The translations under genes and the position numbers were made by a program. Shown one piece after another: positions 42,482 to 51,489 of a stretch of 64,000 nucleotides of DNA. The DNA is from Kaustia mangrovi. Lineage in GTDB: Bacteria; Pseudomonadota; Alphaproteobacteria; Rhizobiales; Im1. Under the pieces are notes generated by a model. The model was not told where the DNA came from and ran no database searches. It worked only from the letters and a program-made list of their open reading frames with translations. The DNA is taken from assembly GCF_015482775.1 (NCBI RefSeq), contig NZ_CP058214.1, positions 248,001 to 312,000 of the forward strand, in the 5' to 3' direction. Positions within the stretch are counted from its first letter, which is position 1, and each line of letters opens with the position of its first letter.

Positions 42482-44283
42482 CGCGGGCCCTGATCCTCTG
42501 GAAGTGAGGCCCGGGCTGCCGTGGGGACCGAGGTCGGGAACAGAAGGTCGATGAACCGCTCGGCGGTCGGCTGCGGTTCGTGGTTGGCAAGCCCCGGGCG
42601 TTCGTTCGCCTCGATAAAGACGTATTGGGGCTCGTCCGGCGCGTCAACAATGAGATCGACGCCGACCACGGGAATCTCGATGGTCTGGGCGACCGTCACG
42701 GCGACCTCCGACAGGACGGGATGGAGCTCCGCGGTCACGTCGTGGATCGTGCCGCCGGTGTGGAGATTGGCGGTCTTGCGCACCTCCAGCTCGGCCCCGG
42801 CGTCCAGGATGTCGCTCATCTCGTGGCCGGCGCGCCGCACGCAGCGTTCCGTCTCCTCGTCCATGGGGATCTGCGACTCTCCGCCGGTGGCGGACGCCCG
42901 GCGCCGGCTCTGGCGCGCGATGAGATCGCCGATGGTGGACTGGCCGTCGCCGATAATATGGGCCCGGCGCCTGATGGCGGCGGCGACCACCTCGTCATTG
43001 ATGACGATGATGCGCAGATCGTCGCCCTTCACATATTGCTCGATGAGCACATTGTCGGAGAGCTGGGCGGCGGCCTCGACGGCGGCCTTCACCTGGTCGA
43101 GCTCGGCGAGGTCCACATAGACGCCGCGGCCCTGTTCGCCGCGCGACGGCTTCACCACGACAGGGCCGTTCTCCTCCAGGAACCGGGCCATCGACGCGTC
43201 GTCCCCGGCGATCGTCTGCGCGGGCACCGCGACGCCGGCACGCGCCACGAGGCGGCGGGTCACCGACTTGTCGTCGCAGATCGAGACCGCGACGCCGCTC
43301 GTCAGCTCGCTCAGCGCCTCCCGGCACACAATGGCCCGCCCGCCGTAGGACAGGCGGAAGAAGCCGCCCTCCGCGTCGATGACCTCGATCTGGATGCCGC
43401 GCCGGCGCGCCTCGTCGACGACGATGCGGGCATAGGGGTTGAGCTCGCTGTCGGGCTGGGGGCCGGCGAACAGCGCCTCGTTAAACGGGTTCTTGCGCTT
43501 GACCGCGAAGTAGGGGACCCGCACGAAGCCGAGCTTGTCATAGAGCGCGATGGCCTGGCTGTTGTCGTGCATGACCGAGAGGTCGAGATACTGCGACCCG
43601 CGCGCCTTGAAATGCTCGGCGAGCCGGCGCACCAGCGCCTCGCCGATCCCCGGGCGCATGGCCTGGGGATCGACCGCCAGGCACCACAGCGAGGAGCCGT
43701 GCTCGGGATCGCCGAAGGCGCGCCAGTGGTCGATGCCCATGACGGTGCCGAGGATCTCGCCGGTATCCTCGTCCTCCGCGACGAAATAGGTGATCGCCCG
43801 GCTGTCCCTCTTCGACCAGAAGAATTCCGGCGGCACGGGCACCATGGAGCGCTTCAGATAGATGCTGTTGACCTGCTCGGCATCGTCGAGCGAGGACAGC
43901 CGTCGTACGAAGAAGCCGCGGGGCTTGCGGCGCGACTGCCGGTAGGTCGACAGATCGAGGCGATAGGTGTCGGAGGGGTCGAGGAACAGCTCCTGGGGCG
44001 CCGCCGCGATCACGATATGGGGATCGCGGACATAGAAGGCGATGTCGCGGCGCTCCGGCTCTTCCCGCCGCATCTCCTCGACGAGGGTGTCGGCATCCTC
44101 GAAGGTCTGGCCGAACAGCAGCCGGCCCCATCCGCAATCGATTGCGGCCTGCACAGGGGCAGGCTCGTCTTCGCCGTCGTCCATTCCCGAGATGCGGGGC
44201 TTCATTCCGTAGTCGCGCAATCGCCGCATGCGGTGGTCGTAGGCGGCGCGTCCGCGTTTCCTGCCGGAAGCTGGAGTGGTCAT
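42478..44283 (-). CDS. ngg: N-acetylglutaminylglutamine synthetase (GNAT acetyltransferase fused to ATP-grasp ligase)
   Basis: A two-domain enzyme of 601 residues for the dipeptide osmolyte. An N-terminal GNAT domain (about residues 95-280; SLWCLAVDPQAMRPGIGEALVRRLAEHF) would acetylate glutamine. A C-terminal ATP-grasp domain (about 290-580; VVVKPSRGEQGRGVYVDL, and EIPVVGVDLIVDAPDEPQYVFIEANERPGLANHEP) would join the two glutamines. This fusion is characteristic of NAGGN clusters. It lies 24 bases after the amidotransferase gene. Confidence 0.9.
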   Translation of the reverse strand: MTTPASGRKRGRAAYDHRMRRLRDYGMKPRISGMDDGEDEPAPVQAAIDCGWGRLLFGQTFEDADTLVEEMRREEPERRDIAFYVRDPHIVIAAAPQELFLDPSDTYRLDLSTYRQSRRKPRGFFVRRLSSLDDAEQVNSIYLKRSMVPVPPEFFWSKRDSRAITYFVAEDEDTGEILGTVMGIDHWRAFGDPEHGSSLWCLAVDPQAMRPGIGEALVRRLAEHFKARGSQYLDLSVMHDNSQAIALYDKLGFVRVPYFAVKRKNPFNEALFAGPQPDSELNPYARIVVDEARRRGIQIEVIDAEGGFFRLSYGGRAIVCREALSELTSGVAVSICDDKSVTRRLVARAGVAVPAQTIAGDDASMARFLEENGPVVVKPSRGEQGRGVYVDLAELDQVKAAVEAAAQLSDNVLIEQYVKGDDLRIIVINDEVVAAAIRRRAHIIGDGQSTIGDLIARQSRRRASATGGESQIPMDEETERCVRRAGHEMSDILDAGAELEVRKTANLHTGGTIHDVTAELHPVLSEVAVTVAQTIEIPVVGVDLIVDAPDEPQYVFIEANERPGLANHEPQPTAERFIDLLFPTSVPTAARASLPEDQGPR

Positions 44284-44307
44284 TGCCGTTCTTGTCCTTC
44301 CCGGTGC

Positions 44308-46080
44308 CTACAGGCCGTGCGACTGGAGCCACATCTCGACGAGCGCGGCCTGCCAGAGCTCCGAACCGCGCAACGGCGTGATATGGGCCCTGGGGTCGTC
44401 GAACAGCGCGTCGAGATAGTCCTGCCTGAACAGGCCGCGCTCGCGGGCGCGGCTGGAGGTAAGGGCGTCCCTGGTCATCTCCAGATAGGGGCCCTCGACA
44501 TATTTGAGGGCCGGGACCGGGAAATAGCCCTTGGGCCTGTCGATCACCTCCGCCGGCACGACCTGGCGCGCCACCGCCTTCAGCACGCCCTTGCCGCCGT
44601 CTGCGAGCTTGTGCTCGGGCGGAATGCGGGCGGCCAGCTCGACGAGCTCGTGGTCGAGAAAGGGCACGCGTGCCTCGAGCCCCCAGGCCATGGTCATATT
44701 GTCGACCCGCTTCACCGGATCGTCCACCAGCATGATGGTCGAATCGAGCCGCAGCGCCTTGTCCACGGGATCCTCCGCGCCCGGCATGCCCATATGCTCG
44801 GAGACGAAGGCGCGGGAGAAGTCCTCGCCGAGATAGCGGTCGCTCACATGGCGGGCGAACTTGTCGTGATCCCGGTCGAAGAAGGCCTCGGCATAGTCGT
44901 CGAGTGCGGTGTTGGAGCCTGAGAGCTTCGGATACCAGTGATAGCCGGCGAAGACCTCGTCGGCCCCCTGGCCGCTCTGGACCACCTTGACGTGCTTGGC
45001 GACCTCCTTGGAGAGCAGGAAGAAGCCCACATTGTCGTAGGAGACCATGGGCTCCGACATCGCCGCGATGGTTTCCGGCAGGGCGGTGAGGAGCTGGTCC
45101 GACGGCACGAAGATCTTGTGGTGATCGGTGCCGAAGCGCTCCGCGATGATATCGGAATACATGAACTCGTCGCCCTTCTCCTCGCCGACCGACTCAAAGC
45201 CGATGGAGAAGGTCTGCAGGCCCGTCTGGCCGGCCTCGGCGAGCAGCGCGACGATCAGGCTCGAATCGACACCGCCCGACAGCAGCACGCCCACGGGCAC
45301 GTCGGCGATCATGCGGCGGTCGACGGCGAGCCGCAGCGCCTCGCCGACCCGGTCGCGCCAGACCTCCGCGGAGGTCTCCAGATCCTCCTTGGTGCGCTCG
45401 AACCGGAGGCTCCAGAAAACCTCGTCCTTGGTGCGTCCGTCGGGCTCGACGATCCTCAAGGTGGCGGGCGGCAGCTTGCGGATGCCGGACAGCAGGGTGC
45501 GCGGCGCCGGCACGACCGCATGGAACGTCATGTAGTTGTGGAGCGCGCCGAGATCGATCTCGGTATCGACGTCTCCGGCGGCGAGTATGGCGGGCAGGGT
45601 GGAGGCGAACCGCAAACGCCTGTCCGTCGCGCTGTAATAGAGCGGCTTGATGCCGAAGCGGTCGCGCGCGAGAACGAGCCGGCCCGTATCGCGCTCGTAG
45701 ATGGCGAAGGCGAACATGCCGTGGAAACGCTTCGGCGCTTCCGGCCCCCAGGCGTGCCAGGCCTTGAGGATGACCTCGGTGTCGCCGTCGGAGAAGAAGC
45801 TGTAACCCTTCGCCTGAAGCTCGGAGCGCAACTCCTTGTAATTATAGATACAGCCATTGAAGGCGATGGTCAGGCCGAGCGCGGCGTCGACCATGGGCTG
45901 CTCCGCCTTGTCGCTGAGATCGATGATCTTCAGCCGCCGGTGGCCGAGGCCGACGCGGTTTCTCGTCACCGCGCCGTGGCCGTCCGGTCCGCGCGGCGCG
46001 AGGCAGGCGCTCATCGCTGCAAGTGCATCCTGAGAAGCAGGGCTTCCGTCGAAGGTGATCTCTCCGCAGATTCCACACAT
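44308..46080 (-). CDS. asnO: N-acetylglutaminylglutamine amidotransferase (asparagine-synthase-like)
   Basis: Amidates the dipeptide to the final osmolyte NAGGN. The 590-residue protein has an N-terminal glutaminase domain beginning MCGICGE, with Cys2 as nucleophile and RGPDGHG. The synthetase domain contains the ATP pyrophosphatase motif LLSGGVDSSLIVALL. It resembles AsnB, but the partners downstream mark it as the osmolyte form. First gene of the three-gene operon; a GGAAC-N16-CGTT promoter lies about 81 bases upstream. Confidence 0.9.
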   Translation of the reverse strand: MCGICGEITFDGSPASQDALAAMSACLAPRGPDGHGAVTRNRVGLGHRRLKIIDLSDKAEQPMVDAALGLTIAFNGCIYNYKELRSELQAKGYSFFSDGDTEVILKAWHAWGPEAPKRFHGMFAFAIYERDTGRLVLARDRFGIKPLYYSATDRRLRFASTLPAILAAGDVDTEIDLGALHNYMTFHAVVPAPRTLLSGIRKLPPATLRIVEPDGRTKDEVFWSLRFERTKEDLETSAEVWRDRVGEALRLAVDRRMIADVPVGVLLSGGVDSSLIVALLAEAGQTGLQTFSIGFESVGEEKGDEFMYSDIIAERFGTDHHKIFVPSDQLLTALPETIAAMSEPMVSYDNVGFFLLSKEVAKHVKVVQSGQGADEVFAGYHWYPKLSGSNTALDDYAEAFFDRDHDKFARHVSDRYLGEDFSRAFVSEHMGMPGAEDPVDKALRLDSTIMLVDDPVKRVDNMTMAWGLEARVPFLDHELVELAARIPPEHKLADGGKGVLKAVARQVVPAEVIDRPKGYFPVPALKYVEGPYLEMTRDALTSSRARERGLFRQDYLDALFDDPRAHITPLRGSELWQAALVEMWLQSHGL

Positions 46081-46160
46081 ATGTCCTGGTCAGATGTCGT
46101 GATTGATCGGTGCCCGGATGGGCGGCAGACAGTCTCGCTTGCGGACTGTGACGTCCGGTA

Positions 46161-46185
46161 AACGCATTGGCGGCGCATTGGTTCC
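46161..46185 (-). promoter_or_regulatory. EcfG-type promoter of the NAGGN osmolyte operon
   Basis: On the minus strand GGAAC (46185-46181), a 16-base spacer, and CGTT (46164-46161), exactly as at nepR. Both copies even share GGAACCAATG. A transcript from here would have a leader of about 75 bases before asnO. This places osmolyte synthesis under the stress sigma factor encoded 5 kb away. Confidence 0.75.
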
Positions 46186-46263
46186 GGGGCGGTGCATGGC
46201 GGCCCCTTCTAGCAACCGGGGGCCGGTATGGCGAATCCGGTTCGCAAGTGGGGCCTCGCGATC

Positions 46264-47517
46264 CTAGAGGGCGGGGCTGAGTTCGGGCCGCGGCTGGACA
46301 CGCCGCGCGCCCATCACGCGGTTGACGATGGCGGTCTGGCGGTCGAGGCAGTCGGACAGCGCGAATCTGTGGCGGACCGTCAGCCGAGCCTTCTCCCGGA
46401 TGGCATTGTGGGAGGAACGCTTCGTCAGCGCCTCCGCGATCCGCCCGGCGAGCAGCGTCTCGTCCCAGAAGTCGGTGAGGTATCCGTTGACGCCGTCGGC
46501 GACGATTTCCTGGACGGGCGGTGTCGCCGACCCGATGACGAGGCATCCGCAGGCCATGGCCTCCAGCACCGACCAGGAGAGCACGAACGGGTAGGTGAGG
46601 TAGACATGGGCGGCGGAGACCTGGAACAGCGCGATCAGCGTGTCGTGGTCGACGCGCCCGAGAAACACGATCCGGTCGGGATCGAGCCCGGTTTCCTCCA
46701 TCATGACCGCGCGCCAGCTTCGCCCGTCCTCGGGGGGAACGCCATAGCTCACCCCGTCGCCGCCGGCCACGACGAACAGCGCGTCGCGATTCGTCTTCGC
46801 GAGCCTCGCGGCGGCGCGGATGAACTGCGGGAAGCCGCGATAGGGCTCCAGATCGCGCGCCACATAGGTCACGACGGGATCGCCGGGCTTAAGCACCCGC
46901 CCGTCGGGCAGGGAGAGGCGGGCGTCCGGATCCGGCCGGCATCGCGCCACGTCGATGCCCTCATGGCACAGCGCCATGCGCCGGCGCGCCCAGTCGGGAT
47001 AGCGGCTGCGCTGCCATCGGGTTGGGCTGAGCCCGGCCTCGATGGCGTCCAGCGTGACGAGCTGGCTCACATTGCGCAGGCGGATGCGCTGGCGCTCCTC
47101 CAGCGTGACGGGGTCGTCGGGTGCAAACCCCATGTCCCCGCCATCGGCCCGGTAGAAATACTCGCAATAGCCCAGCATGGGCGTGTCGGGCAGCACGTCC
47201 TTGGCGAACAGAAGCCCGCCCCAGCCGATATGGCCGACGACGATGTCCGGAGGGCCGTCGCGCCGGCGCAGCGTCTCCAGCGTTTCGGCGACCTTCGTTC
47301 CGGTGCGCACATGACGGTCCGGGCCCGCCATGGGACGCGACACTGCCGGCGCGCCGCGCGGCGGGGGCTCGGGCCTGTAGCGGACGACGCCGACGCCCGG
47401 CATCTGGACGTCGACCTTTTCGGCGATGAGGGTCACCTGCCACCCGGCGGCTGCCAGATGCGGTGCGAGATGAAGAAACTGCCCGGGTCCGTGTCGATGG
47501 ACGAAGACAGCCTTCAT
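46264..47517 (-). CDS. Family 4 glycosyltransferase
   Basis: A 417-residue GT-B glycosyltransferase. It has an N-terminal acceptor half (KAVFVHRHGPGQFLHLAPHLAAAGW; GHIGWGGLLFAKDVLP) and a donor-binding half (VTYVARDLEPYRGFPQFIRAA, VFLGRVDHDTLIALFQVSAAHVYLTYPFVLSWSVLEAMACGCLVIGS, with the EX7E-type motif). The sugar and acceptor are unknown. Its ATG overlaps the MarR gene stop by four bases, so regulator and enzyme are probably one transcription unit. asnO follows 183 bases later with its own promoter. Confidence 0.85.
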   Translation of the reverse strand: MKAVFVHRHGPGQFLHLAPHLAAAGWQVTLIAEKVDVQMPGVGVVRYRPEPPPRGAPAVSRPMAGPDRHVRTGTKVAETLETLRRRDGPPDIVVGHIGWGGLLFAKDVLPDTPMLGYCEYFYRADGGDMGFAPDDPVTLEERQRIRLRNVSQLVTLDAIEAGLSPTRWQRSRYPDWARRRMALCHEGIDVARCRPDPDARLSLPDGRVLKPGDPVVTYVARDLEPYRGFPQFIRAAARLAKTNRDALFVVAGGDGVSYGVPPEDGRSWRAVMMEETGLDPDRIVFLGRVDHDTLIALFQVSAAHVYLTYPFVLSWSVLEAMACGCLVIGSATPPVQEIVADGVNGYLTDFWDETLLAGRIAEALTKRSSHNAIREKARLTVRHRFALSDCLDRQTAIVNRVMGARRVQPRPELSPAL

Positions 47518-48122
47518 TTCCGTCCGTTTCGCGACGTTGGCGGGGTCGCGTCGGCCCAGGCGGCATCGCCGTAGCGCAGCGTCGTGGTCCAGACCTCCTC
47601 GAGCCTGCGCAGCATGCGGAACGCGGTCTCCATCTCGCCATATTCCATCTCGTCGCGCACCACGAGGCGGTGATACCCGTCATGGATGCCCCGGATCGCG
47701 TCGCACAGTTCGTGACCCTTGGGCGCAAGGCGGATGCGCGCCGACCGCCGGTCGCGCGGCGAGGTCTCGCGTTCGATATATCCCGCATCTCCCAGTTGCT
47801 TGAGGTTGTAGGAGGCGTTCGAACCGAGATAGTGCCCACGGTCGAGCAACTCGCGGATCGAGAGCTCGTCATGGCCGATCGTGAACAGCATCATGACCTG
47901 GGACGGGCTGGCATCGTCGACGCCCAGACGGTTCAGATCTCCGCGCAAAAGGTCGGTGTAGCGCCGGTAGATGCGCTCCAGAACGCGGGCCAGCTCGAGG
48001 TGCGTCGCCGCTTCGGTGTCCCTCTCATGATCGCTCGTCGCAAGCGGAGCCGACGCCCCGTTTCCGCGCTCGGCACGGGAAACAGCCGTCCTCTTCCCCT
48101 CCTTCACGAGATGTTCTTCCAT
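47514..48122 (-). CDS. MarR-family winged-helix regulator (LdtR-like)
   Basis: A 202-residue regulator with a central MarR domain (about residues 40-175). The recognition region RELLDRGHYLGSNASYNLKQLGDAGYIERETSPRDRRSARIRLAPKG contains the winged helix. The YLGSNASYNLKQL segment resembles LdtR of Liberibacter and rhizobia, which responds to envelope conditions. The first 35 residues are low in predicted structure, and a later start is possible. It is divergent from the type I secretion genes across a 245-base, AT-rich gap with several palindromes that could be its operators. Confidence 0.82.
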   Translation of the reverse strand: MEEHLVKEGKRTAVSRAERGNGASAPLATSDHERDTEAATHLELARVLERIYRRYTDLLRGDLNRLGVDDASPSQVMMLFTIGHDELSIRELLDRGHYLGSNASYNLKQLGDAGYIERETSPRDRRSARIRLAPKGHELCDAIRGIHDGYHRLVVRDEMEYGEMETAFRMLRRLEEVWTTTLRYGDAAWADATPPTSRNGRK

Positions 48123-48152
48123 GGTTCCCCATCCTTCACCAGAATTTGCGTA

Positions 48153-48168
48153 GAAATTCGAAACAAAT
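48153..48168 (+). promoter_or_regulatory. Shared 16-base motif, copy 1 (MarR / secretion gene gap)
   Basis: GAAATTCGAAACAAAT, with a single-base difference from the copy at 51800 upstream of the RTX gene. It also lies within an inverted repeat GAATTTG (48142-48148) / CAAATTC (48164-48170). It is a candidate operator linking the MarR regulator, the secretion genes and the RTX gene. No binding evidence exists. Confidence 0.4.
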
Positions 48169-48223
48169 TCCCACGAGATTTACATAAAACACATGAGAAA
48201 AACCTGCGCGATCCTGGGACGTT

Positions 48224-48239
48224 TCGATCATTAGATCGA
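48224..48239. repeat. Inverted repeat in the MarR / secretion gene gap
   Basis: TCGATC-ATTA-GATCGA, a perfect 6-bp inverted repeat with a 4-base centre. It has the size of a MarR-type operator and lies between the divergent regulator and ABC transporter genes. Confidence 0.4.
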
Positions 48240-48367
48240 CATATTTGGCTCTATAACCTGAATAGTCGGATTTCGGCATCATGCGGGCAGATTAGGGAAA
48301 ATGTATGACTACAAGCGAATGGCTTGAAACCGCATGCAATTTTTCAGCGTTTTCGGGGTAACCGCGG

Positions 48368-50107
48368 ATGGCGGATGAACAGTCGACGATGCCGGCCGAG
48401 GCGGCGTCCCTGGTGACGGAGATTCGCCGCACCTTCACGATGGGGCTGATCTATGCGGGCCTCCTGAGCGGCTGCATCACGTTGCTCCAGCTCACCGTCC
48501 CGTTCTTCATGCTGCAGGTGCATGACCGGGTCATCACCAGCCAGAGCGTGGACACGCTGCGCCTTCTGGCGGTGCTGTGCCTGGCGGCGCTTGCGCTTTA
48601 CGGCGTGCTGGAATTCATTCGCGCGATCACCTTCCAGGCGATCGCGAGCGGCGTTGTGCGGCGGCTGAACCTGCCGACGATCGAGGCCGCCATCCGGTCC
48701 TCGCTGGAGCGGGGCACCTCGGGCGGCGCGCAATCGCTGAGGGACCTGAACGACCTGCGCGGCTTCATCACCGGCCAGGCGATCACGGCTCCGCTGGAGG
48801 CCTTCTGGGCGCCGATCTTCCTCGCCGTGATGTTCGCGCTCCACTACATCTACGGCATTGTCGGCCTGATCTCGGTGCTCGTCCTGATCGGCCTGAGCCT
48901 GATGTCGGACATGCTCTCGCGGCATGTGATGAAGGAGGCCAACGACGCCAACATCGAGACGATCTCGAGCATCGGCTCCTCGATGCGCCATGCCGAGACG
49001 ATCGAGAGCATGGGCATGCTGCCCGCACTGGCCCGGCGCTGGCGCGGCGCGCAGCTCCACGCCGTCGACCTCTACAATCTGGGCCATACCCGCAATCGCG
49101 GCATGCATGCCGTAACCCGCAGCCTGCGCTACAGCATGCAGGTCACCGTGCTCGGGATCGGCGCCTATCTGGTCATTCACGGCGACGTCTCGCCCGGCTC
49201 CATGATGGCCGGCAGTGTCATCATGGGCCGGCTCCTGCTGCCATTCGACAATGTGACCGGCGACTGGCGCCAGTGGGTCTCCGCACTGTCCTCCTGGCGG
49301 CGGGTGCGCACGACGCTGGAGGAAAGCCGGTCGTTCCGGGAGACCGCGCCGACGCCGCGCGCGGAGGGCGATCTGGTCATCGACCGTGTCATCTATGCGA
49401 CCGCGGGTTCGGACGTGCCGATCCTGAAGGGGGTGAGCTTCACCCTGTCGCCGGGCGAGGTGCTCGGCATCGCCGGGCCGTCGGCGGCGGGCAAGTCGAC
49501 GCTCGCGCGCCTCCTTGTCGGCGTGAACAAGCCGACGAGCGGCGGTGTCTATCTCGACGGCCACAATGTCTATCTCTGGGAACGTGGGTCCTTCGGCAAT
49601 GTGGCCGGTTACCTGCCGCAGAGCGTGTCGCTGCTCGACGGGACGATCCGGGAGAACATCGCCCGCATGCGCGAGGCCGATCCCGCCATGGTGATCGAGG
49701 CGGCGCGTGCGGCGGGCGTGCACGAGCTCATCGGCCGGCTGCCGCTCGGTTACGACACGCCGGTCGGCGATGGCCGCTTCACATTGTCGGGCGGCCAGAA
49801 GCAGCGCATCGCCCTGGCGCGCGCCCTGTTCGGCCGGCCGCGCCTGCTGGTGCTCGACGAGCCGAACGCCAATCTCGATGCGGAGGGCGAGCAGGCACTC
49901 ATGCGCGCCATCGCCTCCGCGCGTGCGGACGGCTCCATCGTGATCATGATCGCGCATCGCATGTCGATGATGCAGGCCGCCGACAAGCTGCTCGTTCTTC
50001 AGGATGGCCGGGTCGCGCAGTTCGGCGAGCGCACCGCCGTGGTGCGCGAGCTCTCCGATTCTGCCGAGGCCCGGCCAACCATCGCCAGCAAGGGGGCTGC
50101 GTCATGA
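48368..50107 (+). CDS. Type I secretion system permease/ATPase
   Basis: Inner-membrane ABC exporter (579 residues) of the PrtD/HlyB class that drives one-step secretion of RTX proteins. The membrane domain (about residues 20-310) has six helices. The ATPase domain has Walker A GPSAAGKST (about 370), signature LSGGQKQR (about 473) and Walker B LLVLDEPNANLD (about 494). There is no N-terminal peptidase domain, as in PrtD. It shares an ATGA overlap with the adaptor gene. A TolC-type outer-membrane partner is not in the window. Confidence 0.93.
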   Translation: MADEQSTMPAEAASLVTEIRRTFTMGLIYAGLLSGCITLLQLTVPFFMLQVHDRVITSQSVDTLRLLAVLCLAALALYGVLEFIRAITFQAIASGVVRRLNLPTIEAAIRSSLERGTSGGAQSLRDLNDLRGFITGQAITAPLEAFWAPIFLAVMFALHYIYGIVGLISVLVLIGLSLMSDMLSRHVMKEANDANIETISSIGSSMRHAETIESMGMLPALARRWRGAQLHAVDLYNLGHTRNRGMHAVTRSLRYSMQVTVLGIGAYLVIHGDVSPGSMMAGSVIMGRLLLPFDNVTGDWRQWVSALSSWRRVRTTLEESRSFRETAPTPRAEGDLVIDRVIYATAGSDVPILKGVSFTLSPGEVLGIAGPSAAGKSTLARLLVGVNKPTSGGVYLDGHNVYLWERGSFGNVAGYLPQSVSLLDGTIRENIARMREADPAMVIEAARAAGVHELIGRLPLGYDTPVGDGRFTLSGGQKQRIALARALFGRPRLLVLDEPNANLDAEGEQALMRAIASARADGSIVIMIAHRMSMMQAADKLLVLQDGRVAQFGERTAVVRELSDSAEARPTIASKGAAS

Positions 50108-51489
50108 ACGAGGTGCTGAAGGTCGCCCGCCGGCGGGATATCGTTCCCGCGGCGACGGGGCGCGAGCCAACATGGCAGGAGATCCTCGCGGAGGACCGGG
50201 TCACCCCGCGGGTCATGCTGCGCCGGCCGCTGATCGCCGGCCTCCTGGCGATCGGGATCGGCTTCGGCGGTTTCATCGGCTGGGCGATGTCGGCCGAGCT
50301 CGACAGCGCCGCGGTCGCCAGCGGGTCGATCATCGTCGACTCGCGCAAGAAGGTCGTGAGCCATCTGGAAGGCGGTGTTCTGGAAAAGCTCATGGTTCGC
50401 GAGGGCGACCATGTGACCGTCGGCCAGCCGCTGATCGAGCTGAGCGAGACCCGCGCGCGCTCCGAGCTCGCCCAGCTCCAGGGCGAGCGGACCGGGCTCG
50501 TCGCGAAGCTCGCGCGCCTGCGCGCCGAGCAGAAGGGCGCCAGGACGATCGATTTCCCCGAGGAGCTGCTGAAGAGCAGCGACCCGCTCACGCTCGACGT
50601 GGTCGCCGACGAGCAGCGCTTCTTCGTCAAACGGCGCGAGGTCTACGAGGCCAAGCTCGACACCCAGCGCCGCGCCATCGAGCAGCACCAGGCCGAGATC
50701 GACGCCCTGCGCTCGCAGCTCGAGGCTAATCAGCGCCAGACGAATCTGATCAACGAGCAGCTGACCGCCATCCGCACGCTCGCCGATCAGGGGTTCGCCA
50801 CCCGCACCAGGGTCGTCGAGCTGGAGGCACAGTGGAGCGGGCTGGTCGGCGATGGCGGCGAGTACCGCGCACAGATGGCCAAGGCCGAGCAGGGCAAGGC
50901 CAAGGCCAAGGTCGAGCTGCTCTCCATCGAGAACGAATGGCAGAGCGACATCGCCAAGGCCATTCAGGAAGCGCAGATCGCGCTCAACGACGTCAACCAG
51001 CGGATCACCTCATCAAGGGATGTGCTGGAGCGGCTCGTCGTGCGCTCGCCGTCGGCCGGCACCGTCATGAATATCCAGATGCGCACGCCGGGCAGCGCCG
51101 TGCCGGCCGGTCAGCCGATCATGGATGTCGTGCCGCAGGAGGACAATCTCGTGGTCGAGGCGAAGATCAATGTGCGCGACATCGATTCCGTTCGAGTCGG
51201 AGCGCCTGCCGAGGTGCAGTTGCAGGCCTACAGCCGGCGGACACTGCCGCCGCTCAACGGCGAGATCACCTATGTCGCCGCGGACCAGACGACGAATGAG
51301 GAGACGGGCACCGCCTTCTATGTCGTCCATGCGGAGATCGACAAGAGTGTCCTCGCCAAGCACGAGGATGTCCGGCTCTATCCGGGGATGCCGGCGGAGG
51401 TTCTGGTGAAGAATCGTCCGCGCCGCGCCATCGACTACATCATCGAGCCGATCACCAAGAGCTTCAACCGGGCGTTCCGGGAGGAGTGA
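50104..51489 (+). CDS. HlyD-family periplasmic adaptor of type I secretion
   Basis: Membrane fusion protein (461 residues) linking the ABC exporter to an outer-membrane channel. It has one membrane anchor near residues 40-60 (LIAGLLAIGIGFGGFIGWAMS), a lipoyl/barrel region (IIVDSRKKVVSHLEGGVLEKLMVREGDHV), a long coiled-coil hairpin (about 110-290), and the closing beta domain (VRSPSAGTVMNIQMRTPGSAVPAGQPIMDVVPQED). The reading frame is open far upstream through the ABC gene; ATG 50104, overlapping its stop, is the real start. Confidence 0.93.
   Translation: MNEVLKVARRRDIVPAATGREPTWQEILAEDRVTPRVMLRRPLIAGLLAIGIGFGGFIGWAMSAELDSAAVASGSIIVDSRKKVVSHLEGGVLEKLMVREGDHVTVGQPLIELSETRARSELAQLQGERTGLVAKLARLRAEQKGARTIDFPEELLKSSDPLTLDVVADEQRFFVKRREVYEAKLDTQRRAIEQHQAEIDALRSQLEANQRQTNLINEQLTAIRTLADQGFATRTRVVELEAQWSGLVGDGGEYRAQMAKAEQGKAKAKVELLSIENEWQSDIAKAIQEAQIALNDVNQRITSSRDVLERLVVRSPSAGTVMNIQMRTPGSAVPAGQPIMDVVPQEDNLVVEAKINVRDIDSVRVGAPAEVQLQAYSRRTLPPLNGEITYVAADQTTNEETGTAFYVVHAEIDKSVLAKHEDVRLYPGMPAEVLVKNRPRRAIDYIIEPITKSFNRAFREE

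Noticed and set aside
42580-44922. 780-codon plus-strand frame across the osmolyte genes
   Set aside because: Spans parts of two minus-strand genes with intact catalytic motifs; repetitive Asp/His/Arg translation.
48344-49957. 537-codon minus frame opposite the secretion ATPase
   Set aside because: The ATPase has all ABC motifs in order; the opposite frame has none.
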